From Gryganskiella cystojenkinii (taxonomy: Eukaryota; Mortierellomycota; Mortierellomycetes; Mortierellales; Mortierellaceae), in assembly GCA_015852425.1 (NCBI GenBank), contig JAAAIG010000008.1, positions 22,559 through 78,170 of the forward strand: DNA of 55,612 bases, in the 5' to 3' direction. This document shows, piece by piece, positions 1 to 11,113 of this stretch (position 1 is its first letter; every line of letters begins with the position of its first letter). Made by a program: the position numbers and the translations under genes. The notes under the pieces are model-generated. The model had not been told where the DNA came from. It saw nothing but the letters and a program-made list of their open reading frames with translations, and made no database searches.

Positions 1-80
1 GAAAGTCTTGAGGAAGGGAAGAAAGTCTTGAGGAAGGGAAGAAAGTCTTGAGGAAGGGAAGAAAGTCTTGAGGAAAAGAA
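1..80. repeat. 20-bp tandem repeat, four copies
   Basis: Four head-to-tail copies of a 20-bp purine-rich unit (gaaagtcttgaggaagggaa) occupy the window edge. The first three are identical and the fourth has two changes near its end. The array probably continues beyond the left edge. It lies close to a transposon relic. From 81 to about 421 I see no gene. Confidence 0.9.
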
Positions 81-421
81 AAATTTAACAAGCTTTTTTT
101 TTGCCACCGCAGAACTCCTTCTTCGAGTCACTTGCGACATTTCAGAAGTAGACTCAAATTCAGAGATATCTTCGTCGCCCGAATGATTTTAAACCTCGAG
201 ATCTTGTTTTGCCTTATTCCTTTCCGCGTGAGAAGGAGAGATTGATGGTAAGATTCACTCCAGAGGACTTCAAGGCCTGTTGGTTTTAGGAACAAACCGA
301 TATTTAATATGTCCCCTGTTCCCAACAAGGACCTAGTCACAACATTTGAAAAAGTCCGGCAATACCGTCCTCCTTCTCTCTTCATAACCACTCCTGGTAC
401 TATTGGTAGACCTCACAGTCT

Positions 422-1404
422 ATGACTGGAGTTGCCGTTCAATGCAGAAGGCACAGTCCTCCCAGACCCTTGGCGCTCAACCGACCATCTGTGGGCACTG
501 GGTGTCCTGTCGAGATCAGAATGAAAAAACCCCCTGTTGGCATGGATGCGGTGCTTGTGGATTATCAGTGGCGGCACAACCATGACCTTTCGGCTCAGAC
601 TTTATCAAATATACCTATGGGTGCGAACGAACGCAACTGGATCAAGCTGAACGTGGAACGATAACTTGATGTCGAAGTACAGTTAGCATTTAAGCTCAGA
701 GCAGCTTCTATATTGACGAATAATGGTATTGACCCAACAACATGGTCTAGAGTTGGCACAAAACATTAAAGAAGCAACATCTTGGAAATGAACGGAACCT
801 CTGCCCGGATGATCTTGTGTTCTTATTTCAGGGCGTTGAGGACATTGATTTTCGGACCAACTACTGGAAAAGTTTGAATGAAATGGCCCAAATCGTTCTG
901 TCCAAACATAACAGAGAAAGAAAAACAAAGGCGGCCGCAGTGGACTTTGCAGTTGCACAAACCATGGTCAAAACCGGTCGTCGAACATCAAAAGGTACTG
1001 TTTAATGGCTTCTTCTGCTTCTTAGATCTACTGTACTGGTTCCTAACTCCAACCTATTGTTCATGGTACAGTCTTTCGTTATTGCCAATAAAGAGTATGA
1101 AATCTCCACAGGTGGAGAGTTTACTCAACTTCTGTGATTGTGCTGATTACAACAGGCACAAGGTTCCCTGGAAGCACATGTATTTCCTGGACTGCAGATC
1201 TCATATGTCATTCCACGTACCGCCCAGCAACATCAAGACAACCAAGCCCCACAGGATCTAGGTGGCGAAATCGCGGTCGACATACTACCCGTTCCTTTAT
1301 TGGAGGAAGGTCTTCAACCTCACATTCGTCTTTTACTCGAAAATGGAAGGACTGTAAAGCGGGACGCTGCAGCATCTTCTAAGGCGGCCCTATCTCGAGA
1401 TTAA
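422..1404 (+). pseudogene. Decayed MULE-type transposase (FAR1-like and SWIM zinc fingers)
   Basis: Pieces of a Mutator-like transposase remain in different frames. At 422-664 there is a FAR1/WRKY-GCM-like zinc-binding segment: the Cys of TGCPVEIRM, then YQWRHNHDL and a Trp-Ile helix. At about 832-1000 an open piece reads GVEDIDFRTNYW onward, bounded by a possible ttatttcag acceptor and an aaaag/gtactg donor. At about 1127-1261 there is a SWIM-like finger, CDCADYN followed by VPWKHM, in which the third metal ligand, normally Cys, is Trp. The last frame ends at the stop at 1402-1404. There is no room for the central DDE transposase core, so the copy looks internally deleted and dead. FAR1-MULE-SWIM order is established family knowledge; the assignment is by eye. 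A low-expression multi-exon host gene derived from such an element is possible but less likely. Confidence 0.5.
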
Positions 1405-1777
1405 GGGCTTGAACATCGCCCAAGCGGTAAAGAGATGTTAATAATAAACGAATAGGGAAGGGGAAAAGTCGGAATCATGAAAAAATAAATCTAAGTCCAA
1501 TTACATTAGCCAGATCGCGAGGGGTTGTTTTCTTTATTTCCAGTTATTGCTGGACAAAAAAAAAATTATTTCCTACGCCTTCTGTGACGTAGATATGATA
1601 TGAGGAAATTCCTTTTTGGGTTGATCTGATCCGCTCAAAAAAAAAAAAAAAAAAAAGTTGCGAAGAGAGATGAACGAACCGTTGCAGAAACTGAACGTTC
1701 GCTCTCCGCTCCCAGTTTTGTTTCCCATTCATTCGCTTTCCTTCTGTCTCTCTACACCCTCTCCACTCTTTTATATA
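1405..1777. other. Intergenic region upstream of ferredoxin
   Basis: No coding sequence is supported here. It holds two A-runs (about 1555-1565 and 1637-1656) and, from about 1690, a C/T-rich tract ending in a TATA-like ttttatata directly before the ferredoxin ATG. Pyrimidine-rich leaders of this kind precede several genes in the window. Confidence 0.5.
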
Positions 1778-3136
1778 ATGTCATTCGGACTCATTGCCCG
1801 TACTGTCGCGGCAGGATCGCGCGCATCGTCATCAAGGACGGCTTCAAAGACATGGCTCCTTCATACCCAACAACATAATAACCTCTCGACATTCGCAAGG
1901 CCAGGACGGACATGGACCGCCGCCATGGGATCTCTCTCGTGGGACTATAAAAACAAAATCCTGATCAGCAGCAGGAAGAGTCTTGTTGCAGCATTCTCTA
2001 CATCTTCAGGTAACAAGGACGACTCTCATTCACCTCTGTTCGTTTGGGGAGCATCCATGAAGTGCCCCGGAACGGGAACCCAGTGGTGAACAAGCAAACT
2101 ACGCGCCAGAAGAACAAAGCAGGGCGGATCAAATTTGGCTCAGCAAACTTGACCTTCGGAGGAATCCAGTTTTCGGAGCAGAAAAAAAATATCTGAAAAC
2201 AAAACAAATACGTGGGAAGAAGGAGATGAGCTTTTCAGTCCGCAAGGAAGGAAGTCGCTCTTCTGGTCCTCAGAGACATAGCAGATGACTCGCGAGATAG
2301 TGTATGGGCACCAGGAGCAAAGACGATAGCCAGAAGAAAAGTGGAGCAGTGTGAAAAATTACCCGTTTGAGAAGGCAACTAGGCGCATTAAAGCGCCAAA
2401 GAAAGATCAGATTGCATATCTTTCGTTTTTTTGCGCAGACGATGCATCAATTGGGCATGATTTTACTTTTCTGTGCTCTATGGGAAAAATCGGGAGGACT
2501 CTTTTTTTTTGGGTTTACTGGTGTGGGTGAGCAACAATGACCACAAAACAATTGGATATCTCCACTCCACTGACACGCTCCTCTCTCTCTCTCTCCCTCT
2601 TCGATTAGTGTCGAAGCACGGTGCCCTTCCTCGCCCAGCACCAGGAACAGGATGCAAAGTCAACTTTATCACACGCGAAGGCGAGACAGTCACGGTTGAA
2701 GCGAACGAGGGCGAGAGTCTCTTGGACGTGGCTCGTGCAAACGATTTGGATGTCGAAGGTGCCTGCGAAGCCTCGCTGGCGTGTTCGACCTGTCATTTGA
2801 TCCTGGACGAGGCTTCCTTCGACAAGTTGGAGGAACCCTCGGACGAGGAGAACGATATGCTGGATCTCGCGTTCGGATTGTCAGACACGTAAGTTTTAAC
2901 TATGGTTTGCGCTTTTGGCAAACAGTGAGGAAGGAGTGAGGAAGGAGTTGAGAACCCGGGCAATTTCGAAAAGTTTTACTGACGATTTTTTTATATTTGT
3001 TTCTATGTGACAACAAACCAGGTCGCGCTTGGGCTGTCAAGTACTGATGACTAAGGAACTTTCGGGTCTCACCGCCAAGATCCCCTCGGCTACCAGGAAT
3101 ATGTATGTTGATGGAGCCAAGCCCAAGCACCATTAA
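1778..3136 (+). CDS. Mitochondrial [2Fe-2S] ferredoxin, adrenodoxin/Yah1 type
   Basis: Three exons, 1778-2009, 2609-2888 and 3022-3136, join in phase to give about 208 residues. The N-terminus (MSFGLIARTVAAGSRASSSR) is rich in Arg, Ser and Ala and lacks acids, as in a mitochondrial presequence. The mature domain starts near KVNFITREG and has the adrenodoxin cluster signature: CEASLAC (Cys-x5-Cys), then x2-Cys in STC, with the fourth Cys in RLGCQV encoded by exon 3. The acidic stretch LEEPSDEENDMLDLA matches the reductase/P450 interaction helix of the family. Family role: electron transfer from ferredoxin reductase in mitochondrial Fe-S cluster assembly and haem A/CoQ synthesis. Intron 1 is 599 bp and intron 2 is 133 bp. 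An AATAAA lies at 3222-3227. The start is the first ATG that gives a presequence; it sits directly after a TATA-like run, which is odd. Confidence 0.93.
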
Positions 3137-3452
3137 ATCAAACCGCATCCTCTTCTTCCTTCTCCTCCTCCACCACCTCCAGGGGCCGTAATATATTTTC
3201 TTTGTATCCATATCAGAACAAAATAAAGCGAGATCAAAAATAGACTGAGAAAATCAAAAAAAAATGGCGTATATTTACAGATTGTGGACGAGAGAATAGG
3301 TATATTTCTTTCTATTGATCTTGTACTGGTATGATCTATCTACATTGGATGAGAAGATGGCATCATGAAAGGAGCATCAGGACGGACATTCGGGTTCACT
3401 ATCATATGAAGAGATTGTATTACAGTAAATAAAAAGAGGGTATATGCAGTAG
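3137..3452. other. Convergent 3' region
   Basis: The 3' ends of the ferredoxin (+) and the Zn2Cys6 factor (-) face each other here. The AATAAA at 3222-3227 serves the ferredoxin. No gene is seen. Confidence 0.5.
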
Positions 3453-6400
3453 TTAGAATCTGGATCCGAAACAAATAAAACCTTTAGACATTAAGAGAGA
3501 GGGAGAGAGGGAGAGAGGGAGAGAGAGAGGGAGGGAGAGGGAGAGACGGAGATAAGTAACTTACTGTTCGTCAACTCGATAGAGTACTCGAATGGATGTC
3601 CATAGGCCCAATCATCCTGTTGAGGCTGTTGCTGATGGCCTTGATCTTGGCCGTTGTTGCCGTTGCTAAACTGCTGCCGTTGCTGGTTTTTCATGTTCTC
3701 GTCCGTGCCTGGTGCGCCTTGGTCCTTCTTTTTGAACAAAAGATTCTTCGCCTTTGATAACGTCGAGGGTTTCCTCGGTCCATCATCGTGACCCCCATGA
3801 TGGCCAATGTCACCACTGCCGTCGTTACCGCCTCCACCAAGGTACAGCGTTGCTGCTGTAATCTGTTCAGTCTGGTCTTCAAGAGCCCAGTTTTTGGTGC
3901 CATAAAAGATTTGGTCCTCATAAACATATTCTTCGTCGTCGTCGTCGTCTTCATGTTGACCGCGCACAGAGGCCTCATAATCATTGTGGCTGTGAGACTG
4001 ATAAGGGTGATGATGTTCAAGTCCTAAGATCGGGACTGGCCCCTGTCCACCGTAAAGCTGGGTTTGGGCCTGGAGCACTCGAATCTGTCGCCGACCTTGA
4101 TGGAATGAATCCACGCCACCGCTAACGCCAACCATATCGCGGCCACCGTTGCCTCCATCGCCGTGGTTGTTGCTGTCATTGTTTGCGTCGTCTTCGTATT
4201 CCTCCTCGCCATCCGCTTCAGAGACAGATTGAGTAGAAGACGCCGACCGCATGGTAGCATCAAGTCCACCACCACCAATAGTCTGTGATGGTCCCTTTCG
4301 ACCTGTGACTGGCGCAGGCGCCAAGAGTCCATTCACGGTCTTGTATGTCGCATCCACTATACCAATCGCAGCAGCAGCTGCGGCAATGCCAGTGTCAGAA
4401 TAAAGCAATCTCGAGGGTTTCTTGGGGACGGGCGGCTTTTGGGACGCACTCTTGTTGGAGGAGTTGGTACTGCCTGTGTTTTGTCGCATGACTCTTTTGG
4501 CCGTCTTAGGAGGTTTGGGAGGTGGGACTGATTGTGGTTTCTGGGATTGCTGAGACTGCTGAGGTTGATTATGCAGCTGATGCTGCTGATGATGCTCCTG
4601 ATGATGCTCCTGATGATGCTCCTGATGATGCTGCTGCTGCAGTTGTGGCTCCTCCTTGAGCTTATGATCATTGACGGCGGCGGAAGCAAAAGCCGTGAAA
4701 GTCAACTGGGGAGCGATGAAAGGGAATGATCGACGCTGATGTTGATGTGGCCGCTGTTGACGATCATCTTGACTTTGCGCTTCATGTTGTTGCTGAGGCT
4801 GTGGTTCAGGTTGCTGATGTTGATGATGCGACATCGGCGTCGGAAAGAGTGGTAGTAACGAGGAAGGTAGCCCGCCAGTAATCGTAGGCGCTAACGGAAG
4901 AGGCGTCAGTGTTGATGATATGGTCTGCAATGCTCCGGGGCCAGTGTGATGATGAGGCTGCGGTTGAGGATATGAATGGTGTGGAAGAGTGTGAGGGGGC
5001 AGTTGTCCTTGAGGAATTGAGTGTTGGCTGTTGAGCTGTTGATTTTGTTGATGTTGTTGGTGGTGTTGTTGGTAAGGAGGCACGTAATGTGGGTAAGGAG
5101 GAGGGAGTGTATACGGTTGCTGACCCTGATTATAACATGGAAGCTGTGAAATGCCCACATTGCATAAAAGCTGCTCCAAAGGTTGTTCTGGCAATTGCGA
5201 CTGTAGTTGCTGCGACTGATGGTGGTGAGAGTACCCAAGTTGTTGTGGCTGGTGTGGTTGTTGTTGAAGAGACTGACGCTGCTGCTGCCGACGTTGGTGT
5301 TCCTGTTGCATATCGTTGTGCATGATTCCTGGCATGTGATTGTGCTGTTGGCCATGAGGAGTCGATGGGCTGCTCATTAGACCAAATCCAGTATGCATTT
5401 TAGTCTGTGTATGGAATGGAGGGAACACGTTTGACTTGGGGCGTTGTTGCTGTTGCTGTTGCTGCTGTTGTAACTGATGTTGATGCTGATCCTGTTCCTG
5501 CTGTTGTACAAACGAGAGTGGTGTATCGACCACGGGTAGGGTTGCAACTCCAGCAGCGGCATGGTGCGCCATGGAAGTCGCAGGATTTGTCGTTGTCATA
5601 AAGTAGTTCCCTACGGTTTGTTCCAAGACCAAATGCTTCCGCTGGCAATCTGGTAAAGCAGCCAGAGTCCAGTGCCCCTTGACGAGGTCCATAGTCTTGT
5701 AATACAACCCTTGACACTCCATTGACGCCACCACAATCTCTTTCTGATCGCCTCTAGCGACCATCTCATTTTGGTATTGCTGTGATTGTTGTTGTTGCTG
5801 TTGTCCGAGGACCATAATCAAAAGGTGTATCTCGGTCGCTTGCAACATCTGATAACCAAATAGTGCTACTCCAGGCCAGGGCCAACTGAAATTGTGAAAG
5901 ATTGTCTGACCAATCTCCGTCAGAAGTTTTGCGGCCTCCACACACTGAGAGATCGGTGAACTCGGATCCGAGAGGAGACCGCGGTGGGTTGTGGAGTCTA
6001 GTAAAGGCCGGTAGAGCAAAATCTTGACACTGTGATAGAACCGATGGAGGTAGAGCGCATAATACGACGCTGGTGCCGATGAGTGACAGGGAGGAATGAG
6101 GCCACTCTCGTTGGGTGAAGTTCCTGCTGATGGGCTGTTGTCATGGCATTGCTGAGGATGATACGGATGATATTGAGGAGGATCTTGATCCGAGCCGCTT
6201 GAAGAGCCACGATGACGACGACCACTGGACTTCTTTTGATCTGTATAGACGAGATGAGCAGGAAGAGTCTCCATCCAGTTGTCGAGAGCATGACCGATGG
6301 CCAAGATTTCAGTCCCGTTGAAGACCCTAACCATCTCTTTCCGATCCTGTCGACAGGCATAGTCATTGGTCCGGCTGTCATCGTTTCTGCCCATGAGCGA

Positions 6401-8341
6401 TGGTGGTGATGGCGATGACGAGGGCGATGATGCAGTGCAAGTGGGCCGATACATCTCGCAGATTCGACGATAGATGTGCACCAAGTTCAAATGAACAAAC
6501 CAAAATATCAGGGCAGCATTCTGTGCAGCATCCTCTGCGGTTGCAGACTCGTTGACCATCTTTATCAGTCGTCGCATCTCGGATCCAGAGCACGGTGTGA
6601 TGACAGAGTAGTCCAGACCCAGTAACGAACTGTAGAGACCATCCAAGAACATGCATCCGAGCCACGTCAATCGTCTTTCCTGTCGAACGATCGCCTGCTT
6701 TGAGTTCGTGTTGCTGATACACTTGTTCCTTCTCGACTTTGCCTTGGTTGCCTCTGCTGTTGTTGTTGTTTCTGAAGAGGAAAAAGGTATGTGCGAGGCA
6801 AGACCATCGCTGGGACAGCTGCTGGCAAAATACTCATTGGATTCCTCCTCTTGAGTAGTCGCTAGACTTCGATGCAACTCCTTGGACAGCCCCATATCCT
6901 GAGCCATTCTCGTTGCCAGATGCAAGAAGGTCCTTACACGGAAGAACTGGCCAGGTCGCTTCTCCTTAAGCTGGTAGTACGTCAATAGTAAGAGACCTTG
7001 GACAGTGCTGAGCCGAGGAATGTCGCTATAGGTGTCCAGAAGCGCTCTAGCGTGATCGAAAAGGGTGTCATGACGTAGGTTTATTGGTGGTTGTTGGTGC
7101 CCAGGGGTCAATCCCATGATTGCTTCCAGTTCAGCATCCGTTGCATGACGACTAGCGATCGCACAGAGAGCCATCAACAAAAAAGGTGGTACCCGGTAAT
7201 ACTGATCCTCGTCTCTCCCGCCATTGACGTAGCCGCTACCCTCTTTTTTTTCGCTGTCTGGATTGCTGTGGCTTGAGTCCGCGTCTCGCCTCAGGTGGGG
7301 CAAAGGAAGTGACTCGGTGGGACAGAGGGTCAGAAAACTGGCTTTGTGGAGGATCGGCAGAAATGCGTGAACGCTGCTGAAATAAATGTCGATCAGCGCT
7401 GCAATAGCCCTGGAGCTGAGGAGATTGCTTGGGATGGCGCAAGGTCGGGGTCGATCGAGGTTTTCCCAGTCAAGAACCGTCATCTCAGCAGAGGCGCAGC
7501 TGCCTTTGTTAAATGATCGGGCGTCAGTGAAAGATCTCTCTTGCTCCTCGTAAAGACTAGGAAGGAACCGAGCTCTACCATCCCTCTCAACTTTCATGGT
7601 ACCAAGAAGAAGATCCAGAACGTCGGAAGCAGGGTCCTTGACAAAGTCCTTGCTACGATGATGATGTTGATGCTTGCTTGACTGATCAGACGATGGTGGT
7701 GCCGAGCACAGACTCGTACCTTGTGACTGGGAATGAGAAACTCGGTGATGGTAAGAATCCAGCTCCTGAATTGAAGAGTTGTACCGTTGTAGTTGTTGCT
7801 GTTGGGGATGAAAAGGAAAATCGAGACTCGGAGCCGATATATTCCAATCGCCTCCTTGTTGGCCTGGATTATCCAAGACGGAAAAATCATCAAACGAGAA
7901 AATAGCTGTCGTGCCATCTCCTCGAGTGACAGAACTGCCTGTACCAGAATCTCCATCGGCAGTCGCTGCTGTGGTCGTTGATAAAGACGCTGCTGAGGGC
8001 ACAGGGCTGTCAAGACCGAGCGAGAGCAGGTCTTGAAGATGGGATTCCACGCTCTTGAGTCTGTTCTCCAAAGTTTCGACATATTCCCTGTTTACTGGTT
8101 TGGTGGCGACCGGATAAACACAGTCCAGTCCTACTTTCTCACAGTGGGAACACGGAGTCTGTCCATCGCACTTGATCTTTTTCTGACGGCAGATGACACA
8201 AGCTGTCGGGATCCGAGCACGTTTTGGAGGCCCTACGGGAGTTGTTGTCGTCGCTTTTTTCGCTGTTGCGCAAGACGATGAAGGAGTGGCACCCTTGTTA
8301 TTGCCTCCTCGGTGATGGTCAAGGATGGGTGAACTGTCCAT
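3453..8341 (-). CDS. Zn2Cys6 fungal transcription factor with long Gln/His-rich tail
   Basis: An unbroken frame runs from the ATG at 8341 to at least 3565. Residues 48-74 form a Gal4-type binuclear zinc cluster (CVICRQKKIKC, then CSHCEKVGLDC; spacing C-x2-C-x6-C-x5-C-x2-C-x6-C) followed by a likely coiled-coil linker (VETLENRLKSVESHLQDLL). From about residue 305 the segment SSRAIAALIDIYFSSVHAFLPILH onward matches the fungal-specific transcription factor middle homology region. The C-terminal half is Gln, His, Ser and Pro rich with many homopolymers. The frame would run on into a GA microsatellite (stop near 3491), but a GTAAGT donor at 3564 and an acceptor at 3483/3482 would instead add a nine-residue last exon ending at 3453; I prefer that model, with modest certainty. 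A TTAG acceptor near 8405 leaves room for an upstream exon. Target genes are unknown. Confidence 0.85.
3488..3552. repeat. GA-rich microsatellite
   Basis: An imperfect run of gagagagg/gagggag units. On the minus strand it reads as a CT tract directly upstream of a possible acceptor of the Zn2Cys6 gene, so it could act as an extended polypyrimidine tract. Confidence 0.8.
4588..4632. repeat. 12-bp coding tandem repeat (His-Gln-Glu-His units)
   Basis: Three perfect copies plus a partial copy of gatgatgctcct. In the minus-strand transcription factor they encode repeated HHQE units inside a Gln/His-rich tail. A repeat whose unit is a multiple of three can change copy number without breaking the frame. 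Confidence 0.9.
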
Positions 8342-11113
8342 GGTGTTGGGTCCCGGTGATGAATTCAAGGATGGAGGGCCAGAGGTTGACGAGGCGGCAT
8401 TAGCCCTAAGATAATAGTGGAAGTAACATGTTGGTTAGAAGAGAAAGTACTTCAAGTGCTCAAGAGAAAATGAGCTCTGCATTGATTGGGACAACGTTTA
8501 TCTTGTACGCGGTTGTATTTGTTGGCAGTGAGCACCTGAACAACGCAAAAAAAAAAAAAGGCAACTTCAATAAAGACGAAAAAGAAAGTCTTGCTCAGGT
8601 GTTCAATTCAAATATCTGTGCAACCAGAGACGGACGGGGCATCCGATTGGAGCCATCGAACCAACGATGACAACAAAACAAAGAAGCGTGTCGTATTTAA
8701 TTGTTTGTTGGGCACCAACAATTAAGAATATGTGAAGGGAACCCGAGAACTGAAGGAAAGGCGTCGTTGCTAGTGAATGAATGTGATTTTGTATCCCTTA
8801 CCAAAACGCCCTCGTTTGGGCGAGGTCCAGATCTGTGCCACAATGATCCATTTAAGAGTTCGAGGCAGGCGAAGGCAGAATGTGGGTTCCAACGAATAAG
8901 GACAAGAGGCCGGAAAAAAGTTTTTGGCGTCGTGTTAGAGAAGAGTTTTTCCTCGAATAGGACTGGGTCTGAAGGATGTTGCGGTGGCAACAAAGCGAAA
9001 GAAAAAATGGTGGCGGGAAATTGTTTTCTGATTTTTGATGGTTCCTGAATAGAGTCGATAAAATCAATTAGAGACAAGGTTGACCTGTGGAGTAAAAAAA
9101 AGGGGGGGAGAGAGCAAGAACGTTAGGATAAAAAGAGGTGAATTAAAAACAGCTTTAAAAAGGACAGTCGATAATCTGTCATCACACCTTTTTTGCGCCC
9201 CCTGAAATTATAGATACCACTACTGTATTGCTTAGTCCTTAAGGTATAAAAGTACGAGAGTACGAGAGGGAAAGAGACAGCGAGCGAGTCCTACAAAAAG
9301 AGCGAGAGAGAGATTCAACGAGAAGGTGAGACAGATGGAGGCAATGAAGGAATGAAAGAAAAAGGATGAATGAACGTCCATGAATGAAAAGAACGCACTG
9401 ATTGAATATGGACGAAATTGGCTGACAGAAAAAAGAGGAAGGAAGAAAGCAGAGAGAAAGGTGTTGTCAACAAACACACGTTCTGCCACATGGTGTGTGC
9501 AAATGAAAAGTGCGTACCCTTTCAGATACGCAGATAAGTTTTGCAACGGCGGGATAGATTTTTACCTGTGCCATGCCAAGCAGCATGGACGACAAACCTT
9601 TTTTCTTTCTTATTTTCTGCGCCAGGCATCTCTCGGTTGATCAGATTACTCCTCAACTGTTGAACAGGCGCTGCAAGTCGAGAGAGAACAATCCTTCTTT
9701 GCTTTCGGCGCCAGTAACCTCCTCCAATTGCTACCTCATGCAAAGTCAGAGAATCGAGAGCGGCTCCATAGGTATTAAGCTTTTTTATTCTGTGGGCACT
9801 GTACATCATCCCCGTCTATTTTGTCGCATGGCCAACAAAGTTGTACTACATTAGAAGGTGAAAAGGGCATCATTGACAATAAGATTCTTTACATTCTGCT
9901 CCAGTCTCCTCAGTGTCAAAGAGCAATAAATGGATGGTCAGTGATGAGATAGGGAAAGGGTGTCTACTCCAAGGTAGCAGTGATTCTGTCCATTCCTCGC
10001 GGCGTTTCTGTGTGCTCTCTGTGGTTGTCTTTTTTAAATTACCAGCAGTGGGCTCCCTCTCCCAGCCTATCGACACTGGTCAGGTTGCATGGTCGCACAG
10101 ACTACCGTGTCGAAACAAGAAAAACAGCCCATTTTCAAGAGTTCAGCAGTACCGAGTGTGACAATGTTCTTGTTTTGTTTGTCAAGTAAATCAATAAACA
10201 AACAAAACTACAAAGAAGAGAACAGTACGATCCCGAGGAGCCAATACGGCGCCTCAAGTCATAGTCATGTCGAAATTATCCCAAGACTGGAACGGATCGT
10301 GCTCCATCTTTGTCCAAACTGGTTAGTCTCTCTTCGCCTCACACATTATTTTTAAGAAAAAATAAGTAGTGTGCGACAATGAGGAGAGTGCAGGGCGAGA
10401 GATTCCGGAGAACAAGATAGCGAGAGAAAGAACAGCAGTACGCAAGTAAGGAGATATTGCTCTTTAGTCGAACAAGCTGTCTGGAGGTCTTGTTGCTGCG
10501 ATACCTGTTTGGCGCCTTGAAAAATGGGGAGAAAGTGACTGATCATACAAAGACAAACAAAAACCGAGAAAAAGAGAGTGAGGCGAGAACAACAAAGCCT
10601 TGTCATTTGTTCAGACGCGGCAGGCCCTGATCGAAAAACGCGAACGCCCCATGTTGGTCCCATATTGTACCGGCTTCCCCAACGGATTTTTTATTTCTAT
10701 TTTGTCATTTACGTTGCAGCAACGCCCACAAGAAAAGCGGACCGAGGTCCAATTGGAATCTGGAATCGAACCTTTCCTTGTCAGCACGTTGTATCTCTCT
10801 CTTCAAACACACTGTCTCGCACTCGCACACACGACTCCTTTGTGCTGTTATTGCTGTGGTTCCTTATTTGCAGGATGCCTCGTTGTGTTATCGGCCGATG
10901 GATCTCAGGCCAGGCCAATTGGACATTATTTTGTAGCTTGCACCGTCCGTTGCGTTCATAGCAAACAAAAATACAAGTATCATTTTTTCCCTATTCTCGA
11001 CTGTTCTTAATCTTCGTTCTTTCCTCTTTCTCTTTCTCCGTTTCCTTTTCTCATCCTGTCGAAAAAGGCGCCCATATTTCAATTTTATAGAATATTGCCG
11101 TATTTTCATTGAT
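8342..11113. other. Gene-free region between divergent genes
   Basis: About 2.8 kb between the starts of the Zn2Cys6 factor (-) and the 803-aa protein (+). The small frames here lack family similarity, codon bias and splice context. There are purine-rich stretches (9240-9470) and pyrimidine-rich stretches (about 10980-11060, just before the 11114 start). It probably holds both promoters and leaders, and possibly an upstream exon of the transcription factor. Confidence 0.5.

Noticed and set aside
8697..9077. Minus-strand frame starting MSLIDFIDSI, as a first exon of the Zn2Cys6 factor
   Set aside because: No good donor leads to the TTAG acceptor near 8405 in a phase that can be proved, and the sequence is not typical of the family.
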